NCBI RefSeq assembly: GCF_000511175.1
Contig: NZ_KI866530.1
Coordinates: 178,094 to 242,093, forward strand
Source: Sediminibacterium salmoneum NBRC 103935
GTDB lineage: Bacteria > Bacteroidota > Bacteroidia > Chitinophagales > Chitinophagaceae
Reading direction: 5' to 3'
Length of the DNA: 64,000 nucleotides
The translations under genes were made by a program, and so were the position numbers. Below the pieces are notes generated by a model, which worked only from the letters and a program-made list of their open reading frames with translations, made no database searches and had not been told where the DNA came from. Shown one piece after another: positions 18,301-26,010 of this stretch. The stretch's first letter is position 1; each line of letters begins with the position of its first letter.

Positions 18301-18575
18301 CACTAGTTGTAGCTCATGGCCCCGGTGCAGATGGTAATAGAACCATTGGTTCTTCTTCTTTAGGTGGAATGCTATTTGGAACTGTTTTCGGTGTGATTAT
18401 TATACCTGGTTTATATTTTATTATGGGTAAAATGGCTGAAGGAAAGCATCTAATCAGGGATGAAGATGAAAGTCCACTGTCAGAACATTATGTAAATAGT
18501 TATAATGACTCCAAACTTTTGCATAAGCTCAAGAAATTATTAAAACGAAATAAGAAAAAGCATGAAGAACAATAA
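15345..18575 (+). CDS. RND multidrug efflux permease (HAE1/AcrB type)
   Basis: 1076 residues, inner-membrane proton-driven pump. Twelve membrane segments in the usual 1+5+1+5 order with two large periplasmic loops. The proton-relay aspartates are Asp408-Asp409 (GIVVDDAIVVVE) and the partner lysine is Lys939 (GLLGKNAILIVEFA); RFRPILMTSFAFV follows as in AcrB. The length and residues suggest a working drug or solvent exporter, not a heavy-metal CusA type. The 3' end overlaps the channel gene by 14 bases. Confidence 0.97.
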   Translation: MFQKFIKRPVLAIVISLAIIFLGVMAMVTRPVSQFPDIAPPRVMVFIAYPGSSADVLVKSALIPLERAINGVQGMQYIISDATSAGEATIQIVFEPGTDPNAAVVNVKTRVDQVMNNLPPLIQREGVVITPIQPSMLMYVNLYSKDKNADEKFLYNYANVSVLPELQRIKGMGRAQILGSRQFAMRIWLKPDRMRAYNISTEEVMEAMKDQSVIGRPGRIGQASGKTAQSLEYVLIYKGRYNKPEEYENIIVRANASGENIKLKDIAEVELGSEFFDIYSNKDGYPAASIVLKQNFGSNASKVIEQVKVKLEELKKDFPPGMEYEINYDVSKFVNASIDKVLHTLVEAFLLVALVVFIFLGDWRSTLIPIIAVPVSLIGTFFFMQIFGLTINLVTLFALVLAIGIVVDDAIVVVEAVHAKMHEEHLSPFSAVKKVLGEISGAIIAITLFMSAVFVPVAFMTGPVGIFYRQFSITMSSAIILSGIVALTLTPVLCAIILKSNHDKGISKSPITLFIDWFNKRFDILTEKYTRLLNLIANRRVVTFLILLIFCAGIFFVDKTLPSGFIPNEDQGMIYAIIQTPPGSTLETTNDVARKLQKLAEEVEGIQSVSSLAGYEILTEGRGSNAGTCLINLKDWSLRHHSVKEIIEELEEKSKDFGAVIEYFEPPAVPGYGSSDGFSLRLLDKNATVDYEEFDKVNKDFMAALYKRKELTGLFTFFAANYPQYELIIDNELAMQKGVSIGKAMDNLDILLGSTYEQGFVRFNTFFKVYTQSAPEYRRLPSDVLNLFIKNNKDEMVPYSSFMTLNKRQGPNEITRFNLYTSSSIKGVPAKGYTSGDAINAIREVAKETLPQGYDIAWEGLSFDEADRGNEALYIFIVVLIFVYLLLAAQYESFIIPLAVIFSLPVGIFGSFVLLKLMGLANDIYAQMGLIMLIGLLGKNAILIVEFAVQKHQQGATVLDATIEGAKVRFRPILMTSFAFVAGLIPLVVAHGPGADGNRTIGSSSLGGMLFGTVFGVIIIPGLYFIMGKMAEGKHLIRDEDESPLSEHYVNSYNDSKLLHKLKKLLKRNKKKHEEQ

Positions 18576-19998
18576 TATCCTGAGTCTGTTGACGGTATTG
18601 TCGGCAGGGCTCATTTTAAATGCTTGTAAATTGCCTGTTATCAGTATAAAAGATACAAATATATCTTTGCCCCTTTTTTATACAGGCACAGCCACTACTG
18701 ATACTTCATTGGCCGGTACAATAGCCTGGCGAAAGTATTTTAATGATCCGTTTCTGATTAGTCTGATTGATACTGCATTACAGAATAACCAGGAATTGCG
18801 AATTATTTTGCAGGAAATTGAAGTTGGTAAAAATGAAGTAAAAGCAAGGAGAGGAGAGTACCTGCCTTTTGTAAATGCCGGTTTTACTACGGGATTTGAA
18901 AAAAGTGGGCAATACACAAGAAATGGTGCAGTTGAAGAAGCATTAGAAATCAAGGAGGGGCACAAATTCCCCAAACCATTACCAGATGTTCTTTTGGCTG
19001 CTAATGCCAGTTGGGAACTAGATGTCTGGAAAAAATTACGAAATGCCAAAAAATCTGCTGTTTTAAGTTATTTAGCATCCATTGAGGGTAAAAATTTTAT
19101 GGTGACTCAATTGGTTTCAGAAATAGCCAGTGCCTATTATGAACTACAGACATTTGATAATTTACTCAATATCTTAAATAGTAGTATTGAGATTCAAAGT
19201 AATACTCTCTCTGTAATTCGAAAAGAAAAAGATGCTGCAAAGGTTTCGCAATTGGCAGTGAATCGTTTTGAAGCACAATTGTTAAATACCCAAAACCTTC
19301 AATATTCCATACGCCAACAGATTGTGGAAACAGAGAACCGGATTCATTTTTTATCGGGGAAATATTTGTCAAAAATTCAAAGATCAGTAATGACAGATAA
19401 TCCCCTTTTACCTGAGCCTTTTACTGCAGGGATTCCTTCCCAACTCTTGCAAAACCGACCTGATTTGAAACAAGCAGCTTTGGAATTAGAGGCTTCCAAA
19501 CTGAATATTGAAGTAGCCAAAGCCAATTTTTATCCATCTTTCCGTTTAACAGCCGGACTCGGTTTTCAATCTTTTAATCCTGTATTCTTGCTTAGCCCGG
19601 CTTCGGTTTTATACAATCTGGCAGGAGATATAACGATGCCTGTAATTAATAGGAATGCCATTCAGGCTATTTACCAGAATGCCAGTGCCAAGCAAATTCA
19701 GGCCGTATATAATTATGAAAGAGCAATATTGAAAGCATATATAGAAGTATTGAACCAATTGAATGGGATTGATAACTATACTAAGAGTTATCAGACTAAA
19801 GAAAGGGAAGTCAATATTCTAAGTAATTCTATTGCCATCTCTAATAATTTGTACAGAGCCGCCAGGGCCGATTATGCTGAAGTTTTACTTACACAGAAAG
19901 AAGCCATTGAGTCTAAGATTGATTTGAACGAAATACAGTTGAAGCAAAAATTAACAAAACTTAATTTATATAAGTCTTTGGGGGGAGGCTGGAATTAG
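18562..19998 (+). CDS. RND outer-membrane channel lipoprotein (TolC/NodT family)
   Basis: 478 residues. Lipobox LNAC with Cys22. Two repeats of the outer-membrane efflux domain: long helices and strands with LLAANASWELDVWKKLRNA in the first half and PSQLLQNRPDLKQAALELEASKLNIEVAKANFYPSF-type pattern in the second, the hallmark NRPD block. It starts 14 bases inside the pump gene, so it is translationally coupled and last in the operon; a strong terminator follows. Confidence 0.95.
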   Translation: MKNNNILSLLTVLSAGLILNACKLPVISIKDTNISLPLFYTGTATTDTSLAGTIAWRKYFNDPFLISLIDTALQNNQELRIILQEIEVGKNEVKARRGEYLPFVNAGFTTGFEKSGQYTRNGAVEEALEIKEGHKFPKPLPDVLLAANASWELDVWKKLRNAKKSAVLSYLASIEGKNFMVTQLVSEIASAYYELQTFDNLLNILNSSIEIQSNTLSVIRKEKDAAKVSQLAVNRFEAQLLNTQNLQYSIRQQIVETENRIHFLSGKYLSKIQRSVMTDNPLLPEPFTAGIPSQLLQNRPDLKQAALELEASKLNIEVAKANFYPSFRLTAGLGFQSFNPVFLLSPASVLYNLAGDITMPVINRNAIQAIYQNASAKQIQAVYNYERAILKAYIEVLNQLNGIDNYTKSYQTKEREVNILSNSIAISNNLYRAARADYAEVLLTQKEAIESKIDLNEIQLKQKLTKLNLYKSLGGGWN

Positions 19999-20012
19999 TG
20001 TTTTTTTGGGTA

Positions 20013-20047
20013 ACTACCTCCATCGTAGATCGTTGGAGGTGGTTTTT
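20013..20047 (+). terminator. Rho-independent terminator of the RND operon
   Basis: ACTACCTCCA (20013-20022) pairs with TGGAGGTGGT (20034-20043) with one G-U pair and an 11-base loop, and is followed by TTTTT. The rest of the gap to 20201 is AT rich and shows no gene. Confidence 0.85.
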
Positions 20048-20201
20048 AATTATTTTTATATAATTCCTGTGTTCTATGCGTAATATACTTTATCATAAAT
20101 ATTCCGATTTGTGTTGACAGGGCTTGTTTTTTTAGGTGTTTTCTTTTTCATGAATATAATAATTCAAGTTGTTTTGCCATTTCCAATCATTAAGTGATAA
20201 G

Positions 20202-20486
20202 ATGAAGCCATTTCTTGCTTTTGCTATTGCAGTTGGAGTAGCCAAAATAATATGGATACCTACCGAGCGGGTTAAATCTCCGGTTGCTACTTATGGAGTA
20301 ATTGGAGCTTTTGTAGTGGGAAGCATAGGATTTATTGGAGGTTTTTTGGGCCCCATTATTTTAAGGCCGGAATCACCTCAAGGGCCACTGCTTGGAATTT
20401 TTTTCACGGGTCCAATCGGATTTGTTGTCAGTTTAGTTGGTGGTATTGTTTACGGGTTAAAAATGGAAAAGAGACAGCGTAAGTAG
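20202..20486 (+). CDS. Small glycine-rich membrane protein of unknown function
   Basis: 94 residues from ATG 20202, with three hydrophobic segments: FLAFAIAVGVAKIIW, TYGVIGAFVVGSIGFIGGFLG and GFVVSLVGGIVYGL, and a short basic tail. No family recognised. An upstream TTG (20169) in frame is less likely. The glycine pattern in the second helix would allow tight helix packing. It stands in front of another unknown membrane protein 65 bases downstream. Confidence 0.6.
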   Translation: MKPFLAFAIAVGVAKIIWIPTERVKSPVATYGVIGAFVVGSIGFIGGFLGPIILRPESPQGPLLGIFFTGPIGFVVSLVGGIVYGLKMEKRQRK

Positions 20487-20550
20487 ATTTTACAGTTGGC
20501 TGACGGATGATTCGTCTGTATAATTCAATTTTGTTTTACAGAATTGCACT

Positions 20551-21225
20551 ATGAAAAATTACATTGAATACATCCCCATTTTTACAACAATTTTTTCAGT
20601 TTACTTTTTCAAAGAAATATTCAGTCATTATCAATATCGGAAAACTACGTATTTGTTATGGTGGTCTTTAGGTGTTTTGACGTTCGGTTTGGGAACTTTG
20701 GCAGAGAGTATTAATATGCTGATTGGATGGAGTATCTCAAACGTTCGTTATTGGTACATTGTGGGTGCATTATTAGGAGGCTTTCCCTTGGCTCAGGGGA
20801 GTGTCTACTTGTTAATGAAGAGAAGATTCGCTGATATTTCCAGTATTTTAATTGTGATATTGATTGTTGTTGCATCGGTATTTGTTGTCTTAACTCCTGT
20901 TTCAATTCCAGACAATTTCAATTATAAGTTAACCGGAAAAGTATTTGAATGGAAATGGGTTCGATATTTTTCTCCCTTAATTAATATTTATGCGTTTTTA
21001 TTCCTGGTAGGAGGAGCTTTTTATTCTGCTATTAGATACTATCGGCAGGGGATAAAAGAAGCCCCTTTTCGGGGTAATATTTTTATTGCTGTAGGTGGGT
21101 TGTTGCCGGGTATAGGAGGATCTTTTACCCGAGCCGGATATGTTGAAGTTTTATATGTAACAGAATTTATAGGACTGATACTTATTTATTACGGGTATAG
21201 AATTATCAAAATGAATAAGGCTTAA
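20551..21225 (+). CDS. Seven-helix membrane protein of unknown function
   Basis: 224 residues with about seven hydrophobic segments, starting YIPIFTTIFSVYFFKEIF. TFGLGTLAESINMLIGWS and GGLLPGIGGSFTRAGY are conspicuous but I cannot assign a family. The seven-helix count and a charged second segment recall small sensor-type membrane domains, which is only a guess. A short hairpin (GACG/CGTC) lies in the gap before it. Confidence 0.65.
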   Translation: MKNYIEYIPIFTTIFSVYFFKEIFSHYQYRKTTYLLWWSLGVLTFGLGTLAESINMLIGWSISNVRYWYIVGALLGGFPLAQGSVYLLMKRRFADISSILIVILIVVASVFVVLTPVSIPDNFNYKLTGKVFEWKWVRYFSPLINIYAFLFLVGGAFYSAIRYYRQGIKEAPFRGNIFIAVGGLLPGIGGSFTRAGYVEVLYVTEFIGLILIYYGYRIIKMNKA

Positions 21226-21279
21226 AATGGAAAAGAATATTCTTGGTTTTCTTATATTTATAGCATAAAGCTATAAAAA

Positions 21280-22872
21280 ATGCGGAAAATTTTATTATTT
21301 ATAGTTCTGGGTTGTTTCTTTACACTCAATGCACAAAATTATTCTAAAATAACGGATCGCCTTAATAGCTATAATCCTTTACAGATGGTGAGGATGACTT
21401 CTTCATCCTTTTTAATGAAGCATGTGTATCAGCTGGAAAAGGATCAGAAGTTTCTGGATAAGCTAACTGATTATGAAAAGTTATCCAAGGGATTGGCTAA
21501 AGATATCGCTAAAATGGTTTCGCGAAATGATTGGCCTGCATGGATAAAAGATGGCATTGATGATACAGAGGAGCTAATTTTTAAACAATTGGTTGGGGTA
21601 TTGTTGTCTAATTACAAATATTACAATAATGATGTACTAATAGCATTTCATCCTGATTTGAATTTTCAATTACCTGAGAAATATAAGTTTAAAGAGACAT
21701 TCTATTTTAAAGTAGATAACCAATATAATTTTGACGAAATTAATCCAAAGACAGATAATAGTTCTACAATCAATCAGGCCAATATTGCCCGATGGCACGA
21801 AGAATTAATGACGAAATATAAAAACGTCAAACCTTTAAATTGGAAAGCAAAATCCAATTGGATTTTTCATTATTCGGCTGAAACAATTGCAGGGCATAAA
21901 TTTTTACGGGATGGTATAAGTATTTTGGAAGCCCGCAAAATAGTTAAGGGTACTAGTATTAATCCATATTATTTAGTGGAATTTTCCCGGGAAAAGAATT
22001 ACCCAATGGGCTTGAGTTGGAGTAGCACGGATTTTTTGAATTCATTGAACATTCTGGAACTGTCTTCAGAAATTTCAGGCTATGAGTACGATCTTACAAA
22101 GGATGAACATAAGATTGAAAAGACAATCTATTATTATATCCCCGAAAAGGAAAATCCTCAATTCAAGGGAATAGTTGCCGTAAGTCCCAATAAAGGCGTA
22201 TTTGGGACAATTAAAGTCTTATATCCACTGGGTGATACTGCTTTAAAATATGATCGGATAGATGTGTCAAAATTGAAGAAACCGACGACTAATAAACACA
22301 CTGTATTTTCTATCCCTCCCTCAAAAAGAGGCAAATTCTCTATATTAATTCAGGATTACGTAAATCAGTTTCAAAATTATGGAAAGGGAGGAATTATTTC
22401 TAAAATCACGGATGGAACAGTTAGGGAGATTTACTGGAACGATCAAATTGGCGAATACGGAACAGATACGCTCTTGATAAATGAAAAAACAGGTAAAATA
22501 TCTTATTGGGCTTATATGTCTCCTTACAAGGATACAGGTCTTTCGTTTCAGCAGTGTAAAGATATTTCAAGTGACCTTTTTTATATCCTTATTCGTAATA
22601 ATCATTTTGCGGGTATGGATGGGTTTAGTGTGACCAGAAAACCGGAAATTAAAGTGGAGGGTGAAAAGGAGTTGAAAGGGAAGGAGGCTGTTCTAGGCAA
22701 ATATGTAACACAGTATTATTTTGCCCATTCAACCGATTTTGATACCAATTATGCTTATGATAGAACAATTGCTAGTAAGTATGTTAACAATCTTAGAATA
22801 AGAGTATTGATAAAGCCAATCGATGAAAAAAACGATAAGTACTATGTTTATTTATTGTTTTTTGAGCCTTAA
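21280..22872 (+). CDS. Large secreted protein of unknown function
   Basis: 530 residues. Clear signal peptide (MRKILLFIVLGCFFTLNAQ). No membrane segment after it, so periplasmic, outer-membrane attached or secreted. The body is lysine and aromatic rich, with a repeated tyrosine-rich strand pattern (YYYIPEKENPQFKGIVAV, YYVYLLFFEP at the C-terminus). No catalytic motif or family recognised. Its stop shares the palindrome TTAA with the convergent LysR gene, leaving no room for a terminator. Confidence 0.7.
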   Translation: MRKILLFIVLGCFFTLNAQNYSKITDRLNSYNPLQMVRMTSSSFLMKHVYQLEKDQKFLDKLTDYEKLSKGLAKDIAKMVSRNDWPAWIKDGIDDTEELIFKQLVGVLLSNYKYYNNDVLIAFHPDLNFQLPEKYKFKETFYFKVDNQYNFDEINPKTDNSSTINQANIARWHEELMTKYKNVKPLNWKAKSNWIFHYSAETIAGHKFLRDGISILEARKIVKGTSINPYYLVEFSREKNYPMGLSWSSTDFLNSLNILELSSEISGYEYDLTKDEHKIEKTIYYYIPEKENPQFKGIVAVSPNKGVFGTIKVLYPLGDTALKYDRIDVSKLKKPTTNKHTVFSIPPSKRGKFSILIQDYVNQFQNYGKGGIISKITDGTVREIYWNDQIGEYGTDTLLINEKTGKISYWAYMSPYKDTGLSFQQCKDISSDLFYILIRNNHFAGMDGFSVTRKPEIKVEGEKELKGKEAVLGKYVTQYYFAHSTDFDTNYAYDRTIASKYVNNLRIRVLIKPIDEKNDKYYVYLLFFEP

Positions 22873-23768
22873 TACTTTTCACTCCAGCTGAATATTTCTC
22901 TAGCAATTTGGTTTTTCTCCTGCTTAAGATAATGCAGATAAGCTTCAGCAACCGGGGAGTGTTTTTTACCTTTTAGCCAAATCAAACTCCAGGTAGTCTT
23001 AACCGGCATGCCTTTTACGGGAATGATGAATAGCTGTTTATTCATCAGTTCATTTTTTATTCCAATAATTGGCATGATGGAATATCCTAATCCTGCAATA
23101 ATAGCTTGTTTTACAGCTTCATTAGTGCTCAATTCCATTTTTTTTAGGACGGAAAGTTTTTTCTTCTGGATAAACTGTTCCATTGCTTGTCGGGTTCCGG
23201 ATCCCTTTTCCCGAAAAATCAATGGCAGGTCTTCAATATTACTGTTTGTTTTTTCATTACCTATCAGGAACAATTTATTGGGGAGTAAATCTATCTTTTC
23301 AATGTTAATGGCTGCTGGTAAAATGGATACTAATGCAAAATCTATTTCGTTTTTCTCAAGGCTTTCAATCACTTTCGATTTATTGGTTACATCCATATTC
23401 AACTGGACGCCGTTATTTTTATGCATGAATCCGGATAGAAAATAGGGCATTACATATTTGCCTGTGGACACAACCGCGATTTTTAGTTTCCCGGTCATTT
23501 GCCCTTTATAAGCCAGTGTTTTGTTATTTATGGCATTAACCTGATAAATAATATTTTCTGCAGAAACGGCAATTTCTCTGCCAAAATCAGTAATGTGTAT
23601 TTTTCTGCCCAGCACTTCTGTTAAGGGAATATCAAACTGATCCTGGAAGTTTTTTAACTGAATGGAAACAGCAGGTTGTGTTAAATGGAGTTCTTCCGCT
23701 GCCTTGGTTATACTTTCCGTTTCTACAATCTTTAAAAATATCTGTAGTTGATTTAAGGTATAATTCAT
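22869..23768 (-). CDS. LysR family transcriptional regulator
   Basis: 299 residues. The N-terminal winged helix-turn-helix is clear (LNQLQIFLKIVETESITKAAEELHLTQPAVSIQLK, with the recognition helix around residues 28-47), followed by a two-lobed substrate-binding domain. It is divergent from a four-gene unit containing an SbtA-type transporter, the arrangement in which LysR proteins usually control the neighbour in response to a ligand. In cyanobacteria and autotrophs LysR proteins (CmpR, CcmR, CbbR) control carbon uptake; a similar role here is inference. Confidence 0.93.
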   Translation of the reverse strand: MNYTLNQLQIFLKIVETESITKAAEELHLTQPAVSIQLKNFQDQFDIPLTEVLGRKIHITDFGREIAVSAENIIYQVNAINNKTLAYKGQMTGKLKIAVVSTGKYVMPYFLSGFMHKNNGVQLNMDVTNKSKVIESLEKNEIDFALVSILPAAINIEKIDLLPNKLFLIGNEKTNSNIEDLPLIFREKGSGTRQAMEQFIQKKKLSVLKKMELSTNEAVKQAIIAGLGYSIMPIIGIKNELMNKQLFIIPVKGMPVKTTWSLIWLKGKKHSPVAEAYLHYLKQEKNQIAREIFSWSEKY

Positions 23769-23776
23769 AAAAATAA

Positions 23777-23787
23777 CTTATGATAAG
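23777..23787. promoter_or_regulatory. Candidate LysR operator
   Basis: CTTAT-G-ATAAG is a perfect inverted repeat in the 89-base divergent gap between the LysR gene and the SbtA unit, 9 bases from the LysR start. It sits where an autoregulatory LysR box would lie. The surrounding DNA is very AT rich, so chance is possible. Confidence 0.4.
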
Positions 23788-23857
23788 CATTATAAAGATA
23801 AATAAAAAATATAGATTACTTCTCCTCAAATTTGCACCGTTAAATAATTGAATATTT

Positions 23858-24040
23858 ATGAAAAAGAGGGATTGGCAAATAATGGTTGGATTGATTGTGT
23901 TCTTAAGTACTATTCTGATTTCATTTAAATCGGATAATCCTATCAACAGTCAATTATGGTCTTCGCTTTCAGTTATTACCGCTGTTTTTACTATTCATCA
24001 CCAGGTAAGTTCGCCTAAAAATGAAAATACGCATGAATAA
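23858..24040 (+). CDS. Small membrane protein, first gene of the SbtA unit
   Basis: 60 residues with one long hydrophobic stretch (WQIMVGLIVFLSTILISF, about 6-23) and a second weaker one (SLSVITAVFTIHH). No family recognised. It is kept because it is closely packed with the next gene (overlap) and starts the unit divergent from LysR. It is not a PII-like SbtB regulator, which would be about 100 residues and soluble. Confidence 0.5.
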   Translation: MKKRDWQIMVGLIVFLSTILISFKSDNPINSQLWSSLSVITAVFTIHHQVSSPKNENTHE

Positions 24041-24539
24041 TCGCCTTTTTATTGTTTGCCCGTTTTCTAATTTAGAATACACCCTTAAGAAACAATACGG
24101 TCAGGATTCGCATTTCCTTTCAGTACCTGCAGGGCTCATTTCAGCGAACGATAACATTTTTCTGGATAATCTGAAAAGGGTTACTACTGCAAATAGTATC
24201 AGTGAAATTTACGTAACCAATGAAGTGTCTAACAGTTTTGTGCTCTCTGTAATGAATGATACCTATAAGCGTGATATAGCATTTTTAAACCCGGTTGCTG
24301 ATTTAAAAGAGGAATTCTGGATGGAGAGATTTGCGGGTTTAACACCCAGGCAGCAGATTCTTAAAATGGCTGAACTGATTGTTGAACTTTCTGTAGAATC
24401 GCTGCAGTCTTCTCTGGTTTCTATAAATGTTGAATCTGCTCAGTCCTTAACAGTAAGGGGTATTGTACTATCTAAAGAAGCTGGATTCTTAAAAGAGCTG
24501 AAGAAAATGAATCGCTATAAAATTGCTTATGGACTTTAA
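24021..24539 (+). CDS. Soluble protein of unknown function in the SbtA unit
   Basis: 172 residues from ATG 24021, or 168 from ATG 24033, which overlaps the previous stop by only 8 bases and may be the better start. No signal peptide or membrane helix. Alternating hydrophobic strands and helices (RLFIVCPFSNLEYTL, SEIYVTNEVSNSFVLSV, QQILKMAELIVELS, SLTVRGIVLSKEAGFLKEL) suggest an alpha/beta fold. It overlaps the transporter gene by 11 bases, so it probably works with it. I considered beta-carbonic anhydrase because of the context, but the zinc-binding Cys-Asp-x-Arg and His-x2-Cys motifs are absent. Confidence 0.65.
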   Translation: MKIRMNNRLFIVCPFSNLEYTLKKQYGQDSHFLSVPAGLISANDNIFLDNLKRVTTANSISEIYVTNEVSNSFVLSVMNDTYKRDIAFLNPVADLKEEFWMERFAGLTPRQQILKMAELIVELSVESLQSSLVSINVESAQSLTVRGIVLSKEAGFLKELKKMNRYKIAYGL

Positions 24540-25491
24540 TTTACTGCTGGAAAACCTAACCAATCCGGCTTTGTTGTTTTTTATACTTGGAATTGTTGCT
24601 GTTTGTGTTAAAAGTGATCTGGAAATTCCCAACAATTCTTCCAAATTTATTTCTCTCTATTTGTTATTCGCCATTGGATTCAAAGGTGGTCAGGAATTGT
24701 CTCATGAACAATTCAATCTTGAAATATTGGGAACCATGTTAATGGGGGTTGCCATTTCTGTATTTATTCCGGCTTATACTTTCTTTATTTTAAAAAAGCG
24801 GTTAGGTATTTTTAATGCAGGTGCTATTTCAGCGTCTTACGGTTCTGTAAGTGCTGTTACTTTTGTAACGGCAGTTTCTTATTTGGAAGCACATCAATTA
24901 AATCTGCATGGTCATATGGTGGCCATTATGGCATTAATGGAATCGCCTGCTATTATTGTGGGGCTTTTATTAATCAATTTCTTTAACACTGAAGAGGCAA
25001 GTACAATTAAAAAGAGAGAAGTTTTTAAGCATTCTTTTACCAATGGATCTGTATTACTGATACTAGGTAGTTTGTTTATTGGATTTGTAGCTGATGCCAA
25101 ACAGGCTGAAGGTATTAAGCCTTTTACCAATGATTTATTTAAAGGATTTCTGGCTATTTTTTTATTGGATATGGGTATAACCAGTGGTAAGAAATTAAAG
25201 GCTTTCTTTTCATTTGGATTATTTCCCTTTTTATTCGCCTTCCTGATTCCATTAATGAATGGGGTTGTTTTTGCCTATATTAGTTCACTGGTTACAGATG
25301 ATATCAGTAATCGTTTTGTGATTGCCATACTAGCTGCAAGTGCATCTTATATTGCGGTTCCGGCTGCCATGAAAATTTCCGTTCCTAAGGCAAATCCTGG
25401 TTTGTTTTTACCAATGGCATTGGCGGTTACCTTTCCTGTAAACATAACGATAGGGATGCCCCTGTACTTTTTTGTTGTACAACATACTTGA
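24529..25491 (+). CDS. Sodium-dependent bicarbonate transport family permease (SbtA type)
   Basis: 320 residues from ATG 24529 (TTG 24523 is two codons earlier and less likely), with about ten hydrophobic segments in two halves. NPALLFFILGIVAVCVKSDLEIP, LLFAIGFKGGQEL and SASYGSVSAVTFVTAVSYLE, then the second half IAILAASASYIAVPAAMKISVPKANPGLFLPMALAVTFP-like pattern, match the Sbt_1 family of sodium/bicarbonate symporters. It likely imports bicarbonate with sodium. No carbon-fixation gene is in the window, so its use may be anaplerotic carboxylation or pH balance. It lies in a unit of four genes opposite LysR. Confidence 0.88.
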   Translation: MDFNLLLENLTNPALLFFILGIVAVCVKSDLEIPNNSSKFISLYLLFAIGFKGGQELSHEQFNLEILGTMLMGVAISVFIPAYTFFILKKRLGIFNAGAISASYGSVSAVTFVTAVSYLEAHQLNLHGHMVAIMALMESPAIIVGLLLINFFNTEEASTIKKREVFKHSFTNGSVLLILGSLFIGFVADAKQAEGIKPFTNDLFKGFLAIFLLDMGITSGKKLKAFFSFGLFPFLFAFLIPLMNGVVFAYISSLVTDDISNRFVIAILAASASYIAVPAAMKISVPKANPGLFLPMALAVTFPVNITIGMPLYFFVVQHT

Positions 25492-25532
25492 CAAAATCAT
25501 TTAGACGGGGTATATTTAGTAAAATTACTTTT

Positions 25533-25910
25533 ATGAAGCATAAAATTCTAAATATACTATCAATACTTTGTGCCTTATTGTTTCTGAACGGGGGCTTTAA
25601 TAAGTTGTTTAATTACATCCCCGTACCTACAGATTTGCCCCCTGCTTTGGTGGCTGACAATGCTGCATTCATGGAAATAGAGTGGCTGATGCCTTTAGTG
25701 GCTGTTATAGAAATTTTGGGTGGGTTGCTTTTAATATTCAGAAAGACAAGGGCAATTGGCGCATTAGTAATTTTCCCAATCATGTGCGGTATTTTGTTGA
25801 TTCATGCCACTGTTGCACCAAGTGGTTTGCCATTGGCAATTGGTTTATCTTGTATTCTTGGCTGGATTATGATAGAGAATAAAAACAAATATTTGTCTTT
25901 ATTAGATTGA
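25533..25910 (+). CDS. DoxX-like membrane protein
   Basis: 125 residues from ATG 25533, four hydrophobic segments. LLFLNGGFNKLFNYI, WLMPLVAVIEILGGLLLIFRKTRAIGALVIFP and the closing amphipathic tail fit the DoxX/DoxD-like family, whose members are quinone-linked or redox-associated membrane proteins of mostly unknown role. A TTG at 25488 would extend it but is unlikely. It is the last gene before the terminator at 25908-25939. Confidence 0.8.
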   Translation: MKHKILNILSILCALLFLNGGFNKLFNYIPVPTDLPPALVADNAAFMEIEWLMPLVAVIEILGGLLLIFRKTRAIGALVIFPIMCGILLIHATVAPSGLPLAIGLSCILGWIMIENKNKYLSLLD

Positions 25911-25939
25911 TTCCTAGTAATAAAGGAATCATTCTTTTT
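25908..25939 (+). terminator. Rho-independent terminator of the SbtA unit
   Basis: TGATTCCT (25908-25915) pairs with AGGAATCA (25924-25931) and is followed by TTCTTTTT. The left arm includes the DoxX stop codon. Confidence 0.8.
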
Positions 25940-26010
25940 CATATGTTTTAAATTGGCACAATATTGGCTCCTGAGTTGATACTTTTTTGTATTCATCCAA
26001 AACGAGCCTT

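Noticed and set aside
23008-23445. Forward frame of 145 residues opposite LysR
   Set aside because: Antisense to a clearly coding LysR domain; composition is that of a shadow frame.
24033-24539. Possible carbonic anhydrase beside the bicarbonate transporter
   Set aside because: The beta-class zinc motifs Cys-Asp-x-Arg and His-x2-Cys are absent; only the context suggested it.
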